Source: Lactobacillus sp. W8174
GTDB taxonomy: Bacteria; Bacillota; Bacilli; Lactobacillales; Lactobacillaceae
Assembly (NCBI RefSeq): GCF_016100975.1
Contig: NZ_JACFRN010000001.1
Span: forward strand, 186,001 to 250,000
Direction: 5' to 3'
DNA: 64,000 bases
The notes under the pieces were generated by a model. That model was not told the origin of the DNA. It saw nothing but the letters and a program-made list of their open reading frames with translations, and did no database searches. Below are positions 45,925 through 56,201 of the stretch, piece by piece. The position numbers and the translations under genes were made by a program. Position 1 is the first letter of the stretch. Every line of letters starts with the position of its first letter.

Positions 45925-46722
45925 ATGAAACAACGTGTAATCACAGCAGTTATTGCTTTAATTTTATTTATTCCTATCGTCATAGCTGGCGGACTTTGGA
46001 TGGATTGGCTCACCGTTTTGTTTGCGGCCGTTGGTATCAGTGAATTCTTTTTAATGAAAAAGCAAATATTGGTGTCAGTAAACTTTCTGCTGGCTTTACT
46101 TGCTACCATTGTTTGGGCAGTTCCTGATAGCTTTCTTAAGTCAATGCCATTTCATTGGACAAAGTATGGCATTTATTTTGCTTTGATAATGCTAATGCTG
46201 ACCTGGACTGTTTTAACTAAAAATAAAACTACTTTTGATGATGTAGCGGTTTATACCTTGGGTTCATTATATGTGGGAACCGGCTTTCATTACATGGCAA
46301 GTATCAGAAACGCAAATAATGGACTTGCTCTTCTTTGCTATGTTTTTGTTGTAGTTTGGTTGACAGATACTGGAGCCTACATGATCGGGCGTAAAATAGG
46401 CAAACATAAGTTGTGGCCTGTAATCAGTCCTAATAAAACCTGGGAAGGATCACTTGGAGGCACAATTTGCGCGGTAATTTGTGCTGCAATTTATGTTTAC
46501 TTTGTGAACTTGAACCATTCGCAAGTTGAAATGATTATTTTTGCTCTTGTGTTATCAATAGTCGGACAAATGGGTGACTTGGTTGAATCAGCCTATAAGA
46601 GGTACTATGGCGTGAAAGATTCTGGTAAAATATTGCCAGGCCATGGTGGTATTCTGGATCGCTTTGACAGTATGCTCTTTGTTTTACCTGTTTTTGCTGC
46701 TTTAATGGGAATCATACACTAG
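45925..46722 (+). CDS. cdsA: Phosphatidate cytidylyltransferase
   Basis: Membrane enzyme forming CDP-diacylglycerol from phosphatidic acid and CTP. The product has 265 residues with about eight membrane helices; the C-terminal signature SPNKTWEGSLGG ... GQMGDLVESAYKRYYGVKDSGKILPGHGGILDRFDS is complete. The ATG follows a TTAGGTAAAT stretch nine bases after uppS. It is upstream of rseP in the same operon. Confidence 0.96.
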   Translation: MKQRVITAVIALILFIPIVIAGGLWMDWLTVLFAAVGISEFFLMKKQILVSVNFLLALLATIVWAVPDSFLKSMPFHWTKYGIYFALIMLMLTWTVLTKNKTTFDDVAVYTLGSLYVGTGFHYMASIRNANNGLALLCYVFVVVWLTDTGAYMIGRKIGKHKLWPVISPNKTWEGSLGGTICAVICAAIYVYFVNLNHSQVEMIIFALVLSIVGQMGDLVESAYKRYYGVKDSGKILPGHGGILDRFDSMLFVLPVFAALMGIIH

Positions 46723-46732
46723 GAGGATTCTT

Positions 46733-47989
46733 GTGAAAGGTATACTTATCTTTTTAGTAGTATTTGGAATATTAGTTTTTGTCCATGAATTCGGGCACTT
46801 TATTGTTGCTAAAAAGTGCGGCATTTTAGTACGTGAATTTTCAATAGGCATGGGACCAAAGCTTTTCCAAGTTAGGCGCAACCCAACTACCTATACGATT
46901 AGATGGTTGCCGCTAGGCGGTTATGTCCGTTTAGCAAGTAAAGATGACGAAACTGATCTGGCAGCAGGGATGAGAGTAGTTTTGCAACTTAATCAGCAAA
47001 AAGAAGTTGTAAAAATTGATGCTTCTGAATCAGAAATGCCAATCGAAGGAGTACCATTACAGGTTACTAAATTTGATTTGGTCGATAAACTTTTTATTTC
47101 TGGATATGAAAATGGTGAGGAAGATCGGCTAGTTACCTATAAGGTTAATCATGATGCCACGGTTATTGATCATTCAAAAACTGAGTTAATTATTGCGCCA
47201 AGGGATACCCAGTTTCAAGAAGCTAATGTCTGGCAAAAGTTGGCTACTAACATTGCTGGACCATTAATGAATATAATTCTAGGCTTTGTTGTTTTTTTAA
47301 TTTGGACATTTACTGTTCCAGGGCCTGCAACTACAGAAATAGCTGAAGTGACACCTAATTCACCAGCTGCTATTGCAAAAATGGAACCGGATTCAAAAAT
47401 TGTGGCTCTTAATGGTCACAAAATAACGTCCTTCGAACAAATTTCGGAAGAAATATCTCAGAACAAAAGTAAAAAAATCAGTATTTCTGTTATCAAAGAT
47501 AAGCAAAAAAAAGTGGTAAGCGTTCAACCAAAAGTTGTTAAAGTTCAAGGCCAAAAAGTATACCAAATCGGAATTAGAGCAAAAAGTGATGAAAGCATCA
47601 GTGCTAAATTTAAACGCGGTTGGAATACGGCTGTTTCTACTACGGGAATGATTTTCAATGCAGTTGGTGGCTTATTCCGTCATTTTAGTTTAAATAAACT
47701 TTCCGGACCTGTGGGCATTTATTCTCAGACATCACAGGTTTCGCAAATGGGTTTTACCTATATCTTGGCCTTTTTAGCCATGATTTCAATTAACTTGGGA
47801 ATAGTGAATCTAATTCCTATACCTGGTCTTGATGGTGGTAAGTTTTTGCTTAACCTTATTGAAATAGTTCGTGGTAAACCAATTTCTGAAAATCATGAAG
47901 CCATGGTAGAATTGATAGGTTTCGGCTTACTATTAGTGTTAATTATTGCTGTAACGGGAAACGATATTTACCGTTACTTTATTAAATAA
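46733..47989 (+). CDS. rseP: Site-2 zinc metalloprotease RseP/RasP
   Basis: Intramembrane protease of the S2P (M50) family, cleaving membrane-embedded anti-sigma factors and signal-peptide remnants. The product has 418 residues, with the zinc site HEFGHF at residues 18-23 in the first helix, a PDZ domain around 195-275 (SPAAIAKMEPDSKIVALNGHKI), and the second zinc ligand in NLIPIPGLDGGKF. The start is GTG after AGGAGG. It follows cdsA after ten bases. Confidence 0.94.
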   Translation: MKGILIFLVVFGILVFVHEFGHFIVAKKCGILVREFSIGMGPKLFQVRRNPTTYTIRWLPLGGYVRLASKDDETDLAAGMRVVLQLNQQKEVVKIDASESEMPIEGVPLQVTKFDLVDKLFISGYENGEEDRLVTYKVNHDATVIDHSKTELIIAPRDTQFQEANVWQKLATNIAGPLMNIILGFVVFLIWTFTVPGPATTEIAEVTPNSPAAIAKMEPDSKIVALNGHKITSFEQISEEISQNKSKKISISVIKDKQKKVVSVQPKVVKVQGQKVYQIGIRAKSDESISAKFKRGWNTAVSTTGMIFNAVGGLFRHFSLNKLSGPVGIYSQTSQVSQMGFTYILAFLAMISINLGIVNLIPIPGLDGGKFLLNLIEIVRGKPISENHEAMVELIGFGLLLVLIIAVTGNDIYRYFIK

Positions 47990-48014
47990 AATATAAATTT
48001 GGGAGAGAGTTTTA

Positions 48015-49715
48015 ATGCGACAATCTAAATTATTTATGCCGACTTTAAAAGAAGCACCAGCTGATGCTGTAGCTGAAAGTCATAAATTGATGCTGCGAGG
48101 CGGATATGTTCGTCAGGTTACGGCAGGCGTTTATGCCTATTTGCCTTTAGGGTACCGTGTTCTAAGTAAAGCTGAACAGATAATGCGTGAGGAAATGGCT
48201 AAAATCAACGTGCCAGAAATGGCAATGCCTGATCTATTACCTGCTACTTTATGGGAAGAATCTGGCAGATGGCAAAAATATGGTCCGGAAATGTTTAAAC
48301 TTAAAGACAGACACGGTCGTCAAAGTCTGCTGGGACCAACTCATGAAGAAACATTTACTGATATTGTCGCAAAAGATTTAAAAAGTTATAAACAAATGCC
48401 GATAGCTCTTTTCCAAATTCAATCAAAGTTTAGAGATGAAAACAGGCCTCGTTTCGGTTTACTGAGATCGCGTGAATTTATCATGCTTGATGCTTACAGC
48501 TTTGCCGCTACTAAAGAACAGCTTGATCAACAATTTGAAGATGAGAAAAAGGCTTTTACGGCTGCATACCAACGTTGTGGCTTGAAAGTTACACCAGTTA
48601 TTGCTGATTCCGGAACTATGGGCGGAAAAAATTCAACTGAATTTCAGGCTCCAGCTGCCATTGGTGAAGATACTATTGCTACGAATGAAACAGGTACATA
48701 TTCAGCAAATTTGGAAATGGCTTGCAGTATTGATACGTTCAAGCAGGAAGAGGAACCGTTAAAACAAGTTGAAGAAGTAGCTACTCCCGATCAAGAAACA
48801 ATCTCAGACCTAGTTGACTTTTTAAAAGTTCCAGCTACCAGAATTGTTAAAAGTATACTTTATATTGCTAATGAAAATGATAAAGTATTGGTTTTAATTC
48901 GGGGTGATAAACAAGTAAACGAAGTAAAACTGAAGCACCTATTAGATGCTGATTCACTTAGAGTAGCAACAGATGAAGAATTGGAGCAAATTACTGGTGT
49001 TACTAAGGGCAGCGTCGGACCAATTAATGCCGATTGGGCTGATCAGGTAATTGCAGATAATACAGTAAATAATCTTTATAACGTGGTTGTCGGGGCCAAT
49101 AAGACAGGTTTTCAATTTAAAAATGTGAATTTGAAGCGAGATTTTAACCCTGATAAATTTGGTGATGTGAGAGTAGCTAATGAAGGTGAACCAGATCCGG
49201 TCGATCATTTACCTTTAAAATTTACTACTTCTATTGAAGTTGGTCATATTTTTAAACTGGGAACTTACTATACAAAAACTATGGGTGCAAACTTCCTTGA
49301 TAAAAATGGTAAAGCTCAACCTGTTATAATGGGTTCATATGGTATTGGTGTGACAAGAGTTTTGTCTGCAGTAATAGAACAGCATTTGACCAAAAATGGC
49401 GTGGCGTGGCCTAAAGAAATCGCACCATTTGACCTGCACATTGTGCAAATGAAAATGAAAGATGAAGGTCAAACAAATTTGGCTCAAAAACTTGAAGAAA
49501 AATACAGCGCTACGTATGATGTATTATATGACGATCGTAATGAACGGGCAGGAGTTAAATTTGCTGATGCTGACTTACTAGGTGCTCCAGTGCGAGTAAC
49601 AGTTGGTAAAAAAGCCAGTGAAGGAGTAGTCGAAGTTAAACGGCCTACTGATGAAAAAGCAACTGAAATGACAGTGTCCGAGTTAGACGATTTTATTAAT
49701 AAAGAGTTAGGATAA
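48015..49715 (+). CDS. proS: Prolyl-tRNA synthetase
   Basis: Class II aminoacyl-tRNA synthetase charging tRNA-Pro. The product has 566 residues of bacterial type: the catalytic core (MLRGGYVRQVTAGVYAYLPLG; motif 2 FRDENRPRFGLLRSREFIMLDAYSF), an inserted YbaK-like editing domain from about 230 to 385, motif 3 (GSYGIGVTRVLSAVIEQH) and the C-terminal anticodon-binding domain. GGGAGAG precedes the ATG. Five bases separate it from polC. Confidence 0.97.
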   Translation: MRQSKLFMPTLKEAPADAVAESHKLMLRGGYVRQVTAGVYAYLPLGYRVLSKAEQIMREEMAKINVPEMAMPDLLPATLWEESGRWQKYGPEMFKLKDRHGRQSLLGPTHEETFTDIVAKDLKSYKQMPIALFQIQSKFRDENRPRFGLLRSREFIMLDAYSFAATKEQLDQQFEDEKKAFTAAYQRCGLKVTPVIADSGTMGGKNSTEFQAPAAIGEDTIATNETGTYSANLEMACSIDTFKQEEEPLKQVEEVATPDQETISDLVDFLKVPATRIVKSILYIANENDKVLVLIRGDKQVNEVKLKHLLDADSLRVATDEELEQITGVTKGSVGPINADWADQVIADNTVNNLYNVVVGANKTGFQFKNVNLKRDFNPDKFGDVRVANEGEPDPVDHLPLKFTTSIEVGHIFKLGTYYTKTMGANFLDKNGKAQPVIMGSYGIGVTRVLSAVIEQHLTKNGVAWPKEIAPFDLHIVQMKMKDEGQTNLAQKLEEKYSATYDVLYDDRNERAGVKFADADLLGAPVRVTVGKKASEGVVEVKRPTDEKATEMTVSELDDFINKELG

Positions 49716-49720
49716 TTTTC

Positions 49721-52700
49721 GTGACTGATAAAAATAAACTATTTTTAAGGTTATTGGAGCAAATCAAGTTTCCGCAAGAGTTTGCAGATAATGATTTATT
49801 GCAGAAAGGCGAAATTGAGAACGTGGATGTTTACGCTAAAGAACATAGGTGGGATATCCATGTTCTTTTTACTACGCCACTAAAATTTGAAACTTTTAAT
49901 GCTTTAAATAAAGCTATAACAGCTAGTTTTTCCTCTTTTGTCAATACTCGTTTGTTTGTTCGTTCTCAAGATGGAGCAGATGACTATTTGTCTGACTATT
50001 GGCAATTCGCAGTGCAAAATTCTCATGCTTTACAACCGGTAGCACGTGAATTTATTTCTAGTCATAAGCCTAAAAAGGAAAATGGACGTTGGATTATTCC
50101 GGTAGACAATTTAGTTGTTGATGGCCTGCTCGAGCAAAAAATGCTTGATGAACTAGCAGAAGAAATGAGAAATTTTGGCTTCTTTAACTTAAAGTTTGTA
50201 ACTGAAATTGATGATGAAAATTCAGTAAATAATTTGGCTAGTCTTCAGGAATTGCAGGAACAGCATGAGCAAAATATGCAGGAAGAATACGATGCAGCCC
50301 CACCCCAAGAGAAACCTAAACAAGGGACTTATCCTACTAAAAAGACTCGCTATGGTAACCGCAAGTTGGATGAGAGTTTGCCAGTTACCCAAATAAAGGA
50401 AGTAATTGACGGTAGCAGAAATGTTGTCATAGAAGGCAATATTTTTAATATTTCTAGTCGCGAATTGAAAAATGGTTCAATCATTTTTACGGGTGAAATA
50501 ACTGACTACACTGATTCAATTTCATTTAAAAAGTTTGTTTCGGATAAAGAACAAATTGAAAATATGACAAAAATCAAACCGGGAACTTGGGCTAAAATGC
50601 AAGGATCGGTTGCAGAAGATCAGTGGAGTCATGACACTGTTTTTAATATTTCTTGTTTTGAAATTGTTGAACATGTTGGCAGAACGGAAAAATATCAGGG
50701 TGATGAAAAAAGGGTCGAGCTACATCTACATACAAATATGAGTCAACTTGACGCCACTAATACAGCAACTGATTTTGTTATGACAGCTAAAAAATTTGGT
50801 CAAAAAGCGATAGCTATTACAGACCATGCTGATGTTCAAGCCTTTCCTGAAGCATATAATGCTGGTAAACAGAATGGCATCAAAATTATTTACGGCTTAG
50901 AAGCAAATATGATTGACGATCATGCATTACTAGTTCTTAATCCGGCATCAATGACATGTAAAGATCGTGAATTTGTTATTTTTGACGTTGAAACTACAGG
51001 TTTGTCGTCCGTTTACGACACCATTATTGAAATCGGTGCTGTAAAGATGAAAAATGGGGAAGTGCTGGAGAGGTTTGATAAATTTATCAATCCCCATCAT
51101 CCATTAAGTGAACAGACCATTAATTTAACTTCAATTACTGACGAAATGGTAGGGGCAGCTGATGATGAGGCTGTAGTTATCAAGCAATTTCAGGATTTTT
51201 ATGGCGACCGTCCACTTTGTGGTCATAATGTTCAATTTGATGTTGGTTTTGTCAACGCAGCTTTAAAACGAGCTAACTTAGAAGAAATTACTCAGCCGGT
51301 AGTTGATACGCTAGAAGTATCACGGTTGCTTCACCCAGAACAAACTAGACATACCTTAGATTCTCTAGCTAAAAAATATAATGTTGTTCTTGAGCATCAC
51401 CATAGGGCTAACCAAGATGCTGAAGCTACGGGCTACTTAATGTTTAAGCTCTTGGATGCCTTTACTAAAAAGTATCACGAAGATAATTTAGGTAAAATGA
51501 ACGATTATGCTGCTCAAGGTCAAGTGTTTAAGAGAGCAAGACCGCAACATATGACTATCTTAGCTAAAAATCAAGCTGGACTTAAAAACATGTATCGTTT
51601 AGTTTCTATTGCCAATACCAAAGATTTTTATAGGATTCCCCGCACTCCTAAATCTGATTTGGTTAAGAACCATGAGGGACTGCTATATGGCTCGGGCTGC
51701 TCCGAAGGCGATGTTTTTGTTGCAATGATGCAAAAGGGCTATGACGAAGCGCGTAAGAAAGCTCGCTTTTACGACTATCTCGAAATTCAACCACCAGCAA
51801 ATTACTCGATTATGATCGAAGATCATCTGATAGCTGATGAAGCGGAACTTGAAGAAATTCTGACAAATATTTATAAATTGGGTAAGGAACTTGATAAACC
51901 AGTAGTTGCTACTGGTGATGCACATTATATTGAAAAACATGATGCAATTTATCGGACGATTCTAATTTCGGCTCAGCGTAGTAATCCTGACAGGAACAAA
52001 AAACAACCTGATATGCATTTTTACACTACTCAGGAAATGCTGGATGCTTTTAGTTTTTTAGGAGAAGATGCAGCTAAAGAAATAGTGATTACTAATCCAA
52101 ACAAGATCGCGGAATCAACTGAGGAAATTTCACCTATTAAAGATGGACTTTACCCACCTCACATTGATAATGCTGATGAAGAAATGAAGCGTTTGACTTA
52201 TGACAAAGCACATGAATTATATGGGGATCCATTGCCGAAGATTGTTCAAGATAGACTTGATATGGAACTCAATTCAATCATTTCTAACGGTTATGCGGTT
52301 ATTTATTTGATTTCACAAAGACTAGTGGCTAAGTCGAATAAGGATGGCTATTTAGTTGGGTCTCGTGGTTCTGTTGGCTCTAGTTTAGTTGCGACAATGT
52401 CTGGTATCACTGAGGTCAACCCATTACCACCACATTATCGTTGTCCAAAATGCCAGTATTCCCAATTCTTTGAAAACGGTGAATATGGCTCTGGATATGA
52501 CTTGCCTGATAAAAAATGTCCCAAATGTGGAGCAGAGTTGGTTAAGGATGGACAAGATATACCATTTGCAACGTTTTTGGGATTTCACGGTGACAAGGTT
52601 CCTGATATTGATTTGAATTTCTCGGGTGACTATCAGCCAGTAGCTCATAACTTTATTCGGGTAATGTTTGGTCCCGATAATTCTTATCGAGCAGGTACAA

Positions 52701-54028
52701 TTGCCACTGTTGCTGATAAGACAGCTTACGGTTATGCTAAACACTATGATGAAGAAAAAGAATTGAATCTGCGTGGTGCTGAACTTGATCGTTTAGCAGC
52801 TGGTGTCAGTGGGGTCAAACGAACTACCGGGCAGCATCCAGCAGGCATAGTTGTCGTTCCTGATGATATGGATATATATGACTTCACGCCGGTACAATAT
52901 CCTGCAGATGATGTAAATGCTGCATGGTTGACAACCCATTTTGATTTTCATTCTATTCATGATAACATCTTAAAATTTGATATTTTAGGTCATGATGATC
53001 CAACAATGATCAGAATGTTGCAAGATCTTTCCGGAGTTGATCCTTTAACAATTCCACCCGATGATCCAGGAGTAATGTCGCTTTTTTCTAGTCCTAAAAT
53101 TTTAGGTGTAACACCCGAGCAAATTCAATCAGAAACTGGTACTTTAGGCGTACCCGAATTTGGTACAAAATTTGTCCGAGGGATGTTAGAGGAAACAAAG
53201 CCGACTACATTCTCCGAGTTACTGCAAATTTCTGGACTATCTCACGGTACTGATGTCTGGTTAGGAAACGCAGAAGAGCTTGTTAACAATGGAACTTGCA
53301 AACTGAAAGATGTTATTGGTTGTAGAGACAACATCATGATGGACTTGATTCACTGGGGAGTTAAACCTGAAGTAGCCTTTTCAACTATGGAATCAGTTCG
53401 TCATGGTCGGGGAATAAGTGATGATGATATGGCAGTTTTACAGAAAAACGATAAAATTCCTGACTGGTACATTCCGTCTTGTCTCAAAATCAAGTATATG
53501 TTTCCGAAAGCTCATGCGACGGCTTATATATTAATGGCTTTAAGAATTGCCTGGTTCAAAGTTTACTATCCTGAAATTTACTACACTGCCTATTTCTCAG
53601 TACGTGCTGATTTATTTGATTTAGTAGCTATGAGTCATGGTAAAAACACGGTAAAAAAGGCAATGTCTGATATTCAAAATCAAGGTAATGACGCATCCGC
53701 CAAGGATAAGAGTCTTCTGACAGTGTTAGAAATTGCTAATGAATGTTTAGAGCGTGGAATAAAAATTAAAATGGTGGATATTAACCAGTCAGAAGCCACT
53801 AATTTTAAAATTATTGACCAGCATACGATTCTAGCGCCATTTAACGCTGTTCCCGGGCTGGGAAATAATGCTGCCAAACAAATTGTTGCTGCCAGAACTG
53901 AGCAGAAGTTTTTGTCAAAAGAAGACTTGGCAAACCGTGGAAAAGTATCCCAGTCAATTATGGATTATTTAGAAAATAATGAAGTTCTAACTGGAATGCC
54001 GGAGCAGAATCAACTTTCACTCTTTTAA
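49721..54028 (+). CDS. polC: DNA polymerase III alpha subunit, PolC type
   Basis: The replicative DNA polymerase of low-GC Gram-positive bacteria, with its own proofreading exonuclease. The product has 1435 residues: an N-terminal region and OB fold, a PHP domain starting near 332 (VELHLHTNMSQLDATN) into which the exonuclease is inserted (FDVETTGLSS near 420), the polymerase core with GSRGSVGSSLVA, a four-cysteine zinc site beginning near 906 (CPKC ... CPKC), and DIDLNFSGDYQP near 963 with catalytic Asp. The start is GTG after TTAGGA. It shares a transcript with proS. Confidence 0.98.
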   Translation: MTDKNKLFLRLLEQIKFPQEFADNDLLQKGEIENVDVYAKEHRWDIHVLFTTPLKFETFNALNKAITASFSSFVNTRLFVRSQDGADDYLSDYWQFAVQNSHALQPVAREFISSHKPKKENGRWIIPVDNLVVDGLLEQKMLDELAEEMRNFGFFNLKFVTEIDDENSVNNLASLQELQEQHEQNMQEEYDAAPPQEKPKQGTYPTKKTRYGNRKLDESLPVTQIKEVIDGSRNVVIEGNIFNISSRELKNGSIIFTGEITDYTDSISFKKFVSDKEQIENMTKIKPGTWAKMQGSVAEDQWSHDTVFNISCFEIVEHVGRTEKYQGDEKRVELHLHTNMSQLDATNTATDFVMTAKKFGQKAIAITDHADVQAFPEAYNAGKQNGIKIIYGLEANMIDDHALLVLNPASMTCKDREFVIFDVETTGLSSVYDTIIEIGAVKMKNGEVLERFDKFINPHHPLSEQTINLTSITDEMVGAADDEAVVIKQFQDFYGDRPLCGHNVQFDVGFVNAALKRANLEEITQPVVDTLEVSRLLHPEQTRHTLDSLAKKYNVVLEHHHRANQDAEATGYLMFKLLDAFTKKYHEDNLGKMNDYAAQGQVFKRARPQHMTILAKNQAGLKNMYRLVSIANTKDFYRIPRTPKSDLVKNHEGLLYGSGCSEGDVFVAMMQKGYDEARKKARFYDYLEIQPPANYSIMIEDHLIADEAELEEILTNIYKLGKELDKPVVATGDAHYIEKHDAIYRTILISAQRSNPDRNKKQPDMHFYTTQEMLDAFSFLGEDAAKEIVITNPNKIAESTEEISPIKDGLYPPHIDNADEEMKRLTYDKAHELYGDPLPKIVQDRLDMELNSIISNGYAVIYLISQRLVAKSNKDGYLVGSRGSVGSSLVATMSGITEVNPLPPHYRCPKCQYSQFFENGEYGSGYDLPDKKCPKCGAELVKDGQDIPFATFLGFHGDKVPDIDLNFSGDYQPVAHNFIRVMFGPDNSYRAGTIATVADKTAYGYAKHYDEEKELNLRGAELDRLAAGVSGVKRTTGQHPAGIVVVPDDMDIYDFTPVQYPADDVNAAWLTTHFDFHSIHDNILKFDILGHDDPTMIRMLQDLSGVDPLTIPPDDPGVMSLFSSPKILGVTPEQIQSETGTLGVPEFGTKFVRGMLEETKPTTFSELLQISGLSHGTDVWLGNAEELVNNGTCKLKDVIGCRDNIMMDLIHWGVKPEVAFSTMESVRHGRGISDDDMAVLQKNDKIPDWYIPSCLKIKYMFPKAHATAYILMALRIAWFKVYYPEIYYTAYFSVRADLFDLVAMSHGKNTVKKAMSDIQNQGNDASAKDKSLLTVLEIANECLERGIKIKMVDINQSEATNFKIIDQHTILAPFNAVPGLGNNAAKQIVAARTEQKFLSKEDLANRGKVSQSIMDYLENNEVLTGMPEQNQLSLF

Positions 54029-54032
54029 AATT

Positions 54033-54061
54033 TTGCAGTATTAATATAAATGTGATATACT
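54033..54061 (+). promoter_or_regulatory. Promoter of the rimP-nusA-infB operon
   Basis: TTGCAG, 17 bases, TATACT. Transcription would begin near 54068, giving a leader of about 66 bases. Confidence 0.65.
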
Positions 54062-54074
54062 TGCTAAAGAAGTT

Positions 54075-54118
54075 CGAATAAATGATTCGGAGTGAGCAGC
54101 TTTGCTCACTCTTTTTAT
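54075..54118 (+). terminator. Terminator-like hairpin in the rimP leader
   Basis: A small CGAAT/ATTCG hairpin (54075-54079 with 54085-54089) is followed at once by a perfect 8-bp stem GAGTGAGC/GCTCACTC (54090-54097 with 54104-54111) and TTTTTATT. It lies after the operon promoter and only four bases before the ribosome site, so it would act as an attenuator as well as ending polC transcripts. Confidence 0.7.
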
Positions 54119-54133
54119 TACGGAGGAAAGTAC

Positions 54134-54607
54134 TTGGCGAAAGTTAAAGATTCTGTTCTTAAAGAAATTAAACCGATTATTGCAGAACGCAATGATGAGT
54201 TTGTTGATATAGAATACGTTAAAGAGAAGGGTCAAAACTATTTAAGAATATATGTTGATCGAGAAAATGGTATTGATATGGATGAAATTGCAGGGTTAAG
54301 TGAATTATTATCTGCAAAGCTTGATCAGATACAACCCGATCCGTTCCCTGATCCTTATGTTTTGGAGGTTTCTTCTCCTGGTATCGAGAGGCCAATCAAA
54401 AATGAGACTGATTGGCAAAAAGCTTTAAATGAATATGTGCATGTAAAGTTATACCAGAAAGTTGAAGGTGGCAAAGAATATGAGGGGACTTTAAAATCTT
54501 ATAATGATAGCGAAATCGAACTTGAAATAAAGGTAAAAACTAAAAAGAAAGTTTTATCACTTCCCCGTAAAACAATTGCAAGCATTCGTTTCGCAATTGA
54601 GTTTTAG
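54134..54607 (+). CDS. rimP: Ribosome maturation factor RimP
   Basis: Factor needed for 30S subunit assembly. The product has 157 residues from a TTG start at 54134, seven bases after GGAGG; the frame is open further upstream but that part reads through the leader hairpin. The family core DEFVDIEYVKEKGQNYLRIYVDRENGID, then PDPFPDPYVLEVSSPGIERPI, is intact. First gene of the nusA operon. Confidence 0.94.
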   Translation: MAKVKDSVLKEIKPIIAERNDEFVDIEYVKEKGQNYLRIYVDRENGIDMDEIAGLSELLSAKLDQIQPDPFPDPYVLEVSSPGIERPIKNETDWQKALNEYVHVKLYQKVEGGKEYEGTLKSYNDSEIELEIKVKTKKKVLSLPRKTIASIRFAIEF

Positions 54608-54625
54608 AAAGGTTGATTAAAATTT

Positions 54626-55885
54626 ATGTCTAAGGAAATGCTTGAAGCCTTCGCTACTCTAGAAAAAACAAAGGGTATAAAACAAGATGTAATTGTTGAA
54701 GCGATCAAAGCAGCACTGGTTGCTGCATATAAGAAAAATTATAATCAGGCAACAAATGTCATAGTTGAATTTGATGAACGTAAAGGCGACTTTAAGCTGA
54801 TGACTGAAAAGACTGTCGTTGAAGAAGTTCATGATGAAAGGTTGGAAATCAGTTTAAAGGATGCTTTAACAATTAATCGGGCATATGAACTTGGTGATAA
54901 AATTCGTTTCGAAGTTGCACCTAAAAATTTCGGTAGAATTGCGGCACAAACGGCTAAACAAGTTATTATGCAACATTTGCGTGAGGCAGAGAGAAATCAT
55001 ATTATTGATGAGTATTCTCAGTACGAAGATGAATTAATAACAGGCACTGTTGAAAGACGTGATAATCGTTTCGTTTATGTTAAAATTGGTAATGTTGAAG
55101 CAGTTATGCCGCGTAACGATCAGATGCCAGGTGAAAGCTATAATCCACAGGATCAAATTCGAGTTTTGGTTACTCATGTTGGTTCAGATTCAAAGGGTGC
55201 ACAGATTACGGTTTCACGAACTGCCCCTGATATGGTAAAAAGGCTCTTTGAACAGGAAGTACCTGAAATTTATGATGGAACTGTTGAAGTGGTCTCAATT
55301 GCTCGTGAAGCAGGAGACAGGACCAAGATTGCTGTAAAATCTAACGATCCTAATATTGATCCAGTAGGTACATGCGTTGGTCAAAGAGGAGCCAGAGTAC
55401 AAAATGTAGTTAATGAACTTGACGGTGAAAATATTGATGTAGTTAAATACGAAGAAGATCCATCAGACTACATTGCTAATGCTTTGAATCCTGCTGAAGT
55501 AATTGCCGTGCAATTTGGAGATGAAGACAATGAAAAAAGTGCTTTAGTAATTGTTCCTGATTACCAGCTGTCACTTGCAATTGGTAAAAAAGGACAGAAT
55601 GTACGTTTAGCTGCCAGATTGACTGGCTATAAGATAGATATTAGACCGGAATCTGAAGTGGAATTTGTCGATGAAAGCAGTGATCAAGCTGAAAGAGAAA
55701 ATGAACAAGCTGAAGCTGATGATTCAGTTGAAGATAGTTCAGATTCTGCTGCAAAAATAAATAGTGACTTTGTTGAGGACGATGAATCAGATGCAGAGTC
55801 AACAAATTCTGAAGAAACCGAATCTGAAGATGAGCTACAAGATAAAGTTACTGATGGTGAAACAGTAGATTCTACTGAAAATTAA
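54626..55885 (+). CDS. nusA: Transcription termination/antitermination factor NusA
   Basis: RNA polymerase-binding factor that modulates pausing, termination and antitermination. The product has 419 residues: an N-terminal polymerase-binding domain, S1 domain (about 130-200, GTVERRDNRFVYVKIGNVEAVMP), then KH1 and KH2 (DPVGTCVGQRGARVQNVVNEL and SLAIGKKGQNVRLAARLTGYKIDIRPESE). The last 70 or so residues are a low-complexity acidic tail, seen in other lactobacilli. Confidence 0.97.
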   Translation: MSKEMLEAFATLEKTKGIKQDVIVEAIKAALVAAYKKNYNQATNVIVEFDERKGDFKLMTEKTVVEEVHDERLEISLKDALTINRAYELGDKIRFEVAPKNFGRIAAQTAKQVIMQHLREAERNHIIDEYSQYEDELITGTVERRDNRFVYVKIGNVEAVMPRNDQMPGESYNPQDQIRVLVTHVGSDSKGAQITVSRTAPDMVKRLFEQEVPEIYDGTVEVVSIAREAGDRTKIAVKSNDPNIDPVGTCVGQRGARVQNVVNELDGENIDVVKYEEDPSDYIANALNPAEVIAVQFGDEDNEKSALVIVPDYQLSLAIGKKGQNVRLAARLTGYKIDIRPESEVEFVDESSDQAERENEQAEADDSVEDSSDSAAKINSDFVEDDESDAESTNSEETESEDELQDKVTDGETVDSTEN

Positions 55886-55902
55886 AGCAAGAGGTGAAAC
55901 TT

Positions 55903-56199
55903 TTGAAAAAAAGAAAGATTCCAATGCGAAAAGACTTGTTAACTAATACTATGCAGCCTAAAAAAGAATTGGTGCGTATTGTAGTTGACAAAGAAAAGAA
56001 TATCTCAGTAGATCCTACTGGTAAAAAACCTGGTAGAGGAGCGTATGTTTCGCTTGATCCTAGTCAGATCAAAAATGCTCAAGAGAAAGGTTTAATTGAG
56101 CGCAGTTTAGGAACAAAAGTGCCTAAAGAGTTTTACCAGGAACTTTACTCATATGTTGACCATCAAAAGGCGAGAAAAGAATTGTTTGGTGATAAATAG
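55903..56199 (+). CDS. ylxR: YlxR family RNA-binding protein
   Basis: A small basic protein of the YlxR family (DUF448), conserved between nusA and infB. The product has 98 residues from TTG 55903, seven bases after GAGGTG; a GTG at 55894 is in frame but lies inside that ribosome site. The signature KKELVRIVVDKEKNISVDPTGKKPGRGAYVS is present. The classical GRGAYV motif is complete. Confidence 0.93.
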   Translation: MKKRKIPMRKDLLTNTMQPKKELVRIVVDKEKNISVDPTGKKPGRGAYVSLDPSQIKNAQEKGLIERSLGTKVPKEFYQELYSYVDHQKARKELFGDK

Positions 56200-56201
56200 A
56201 T

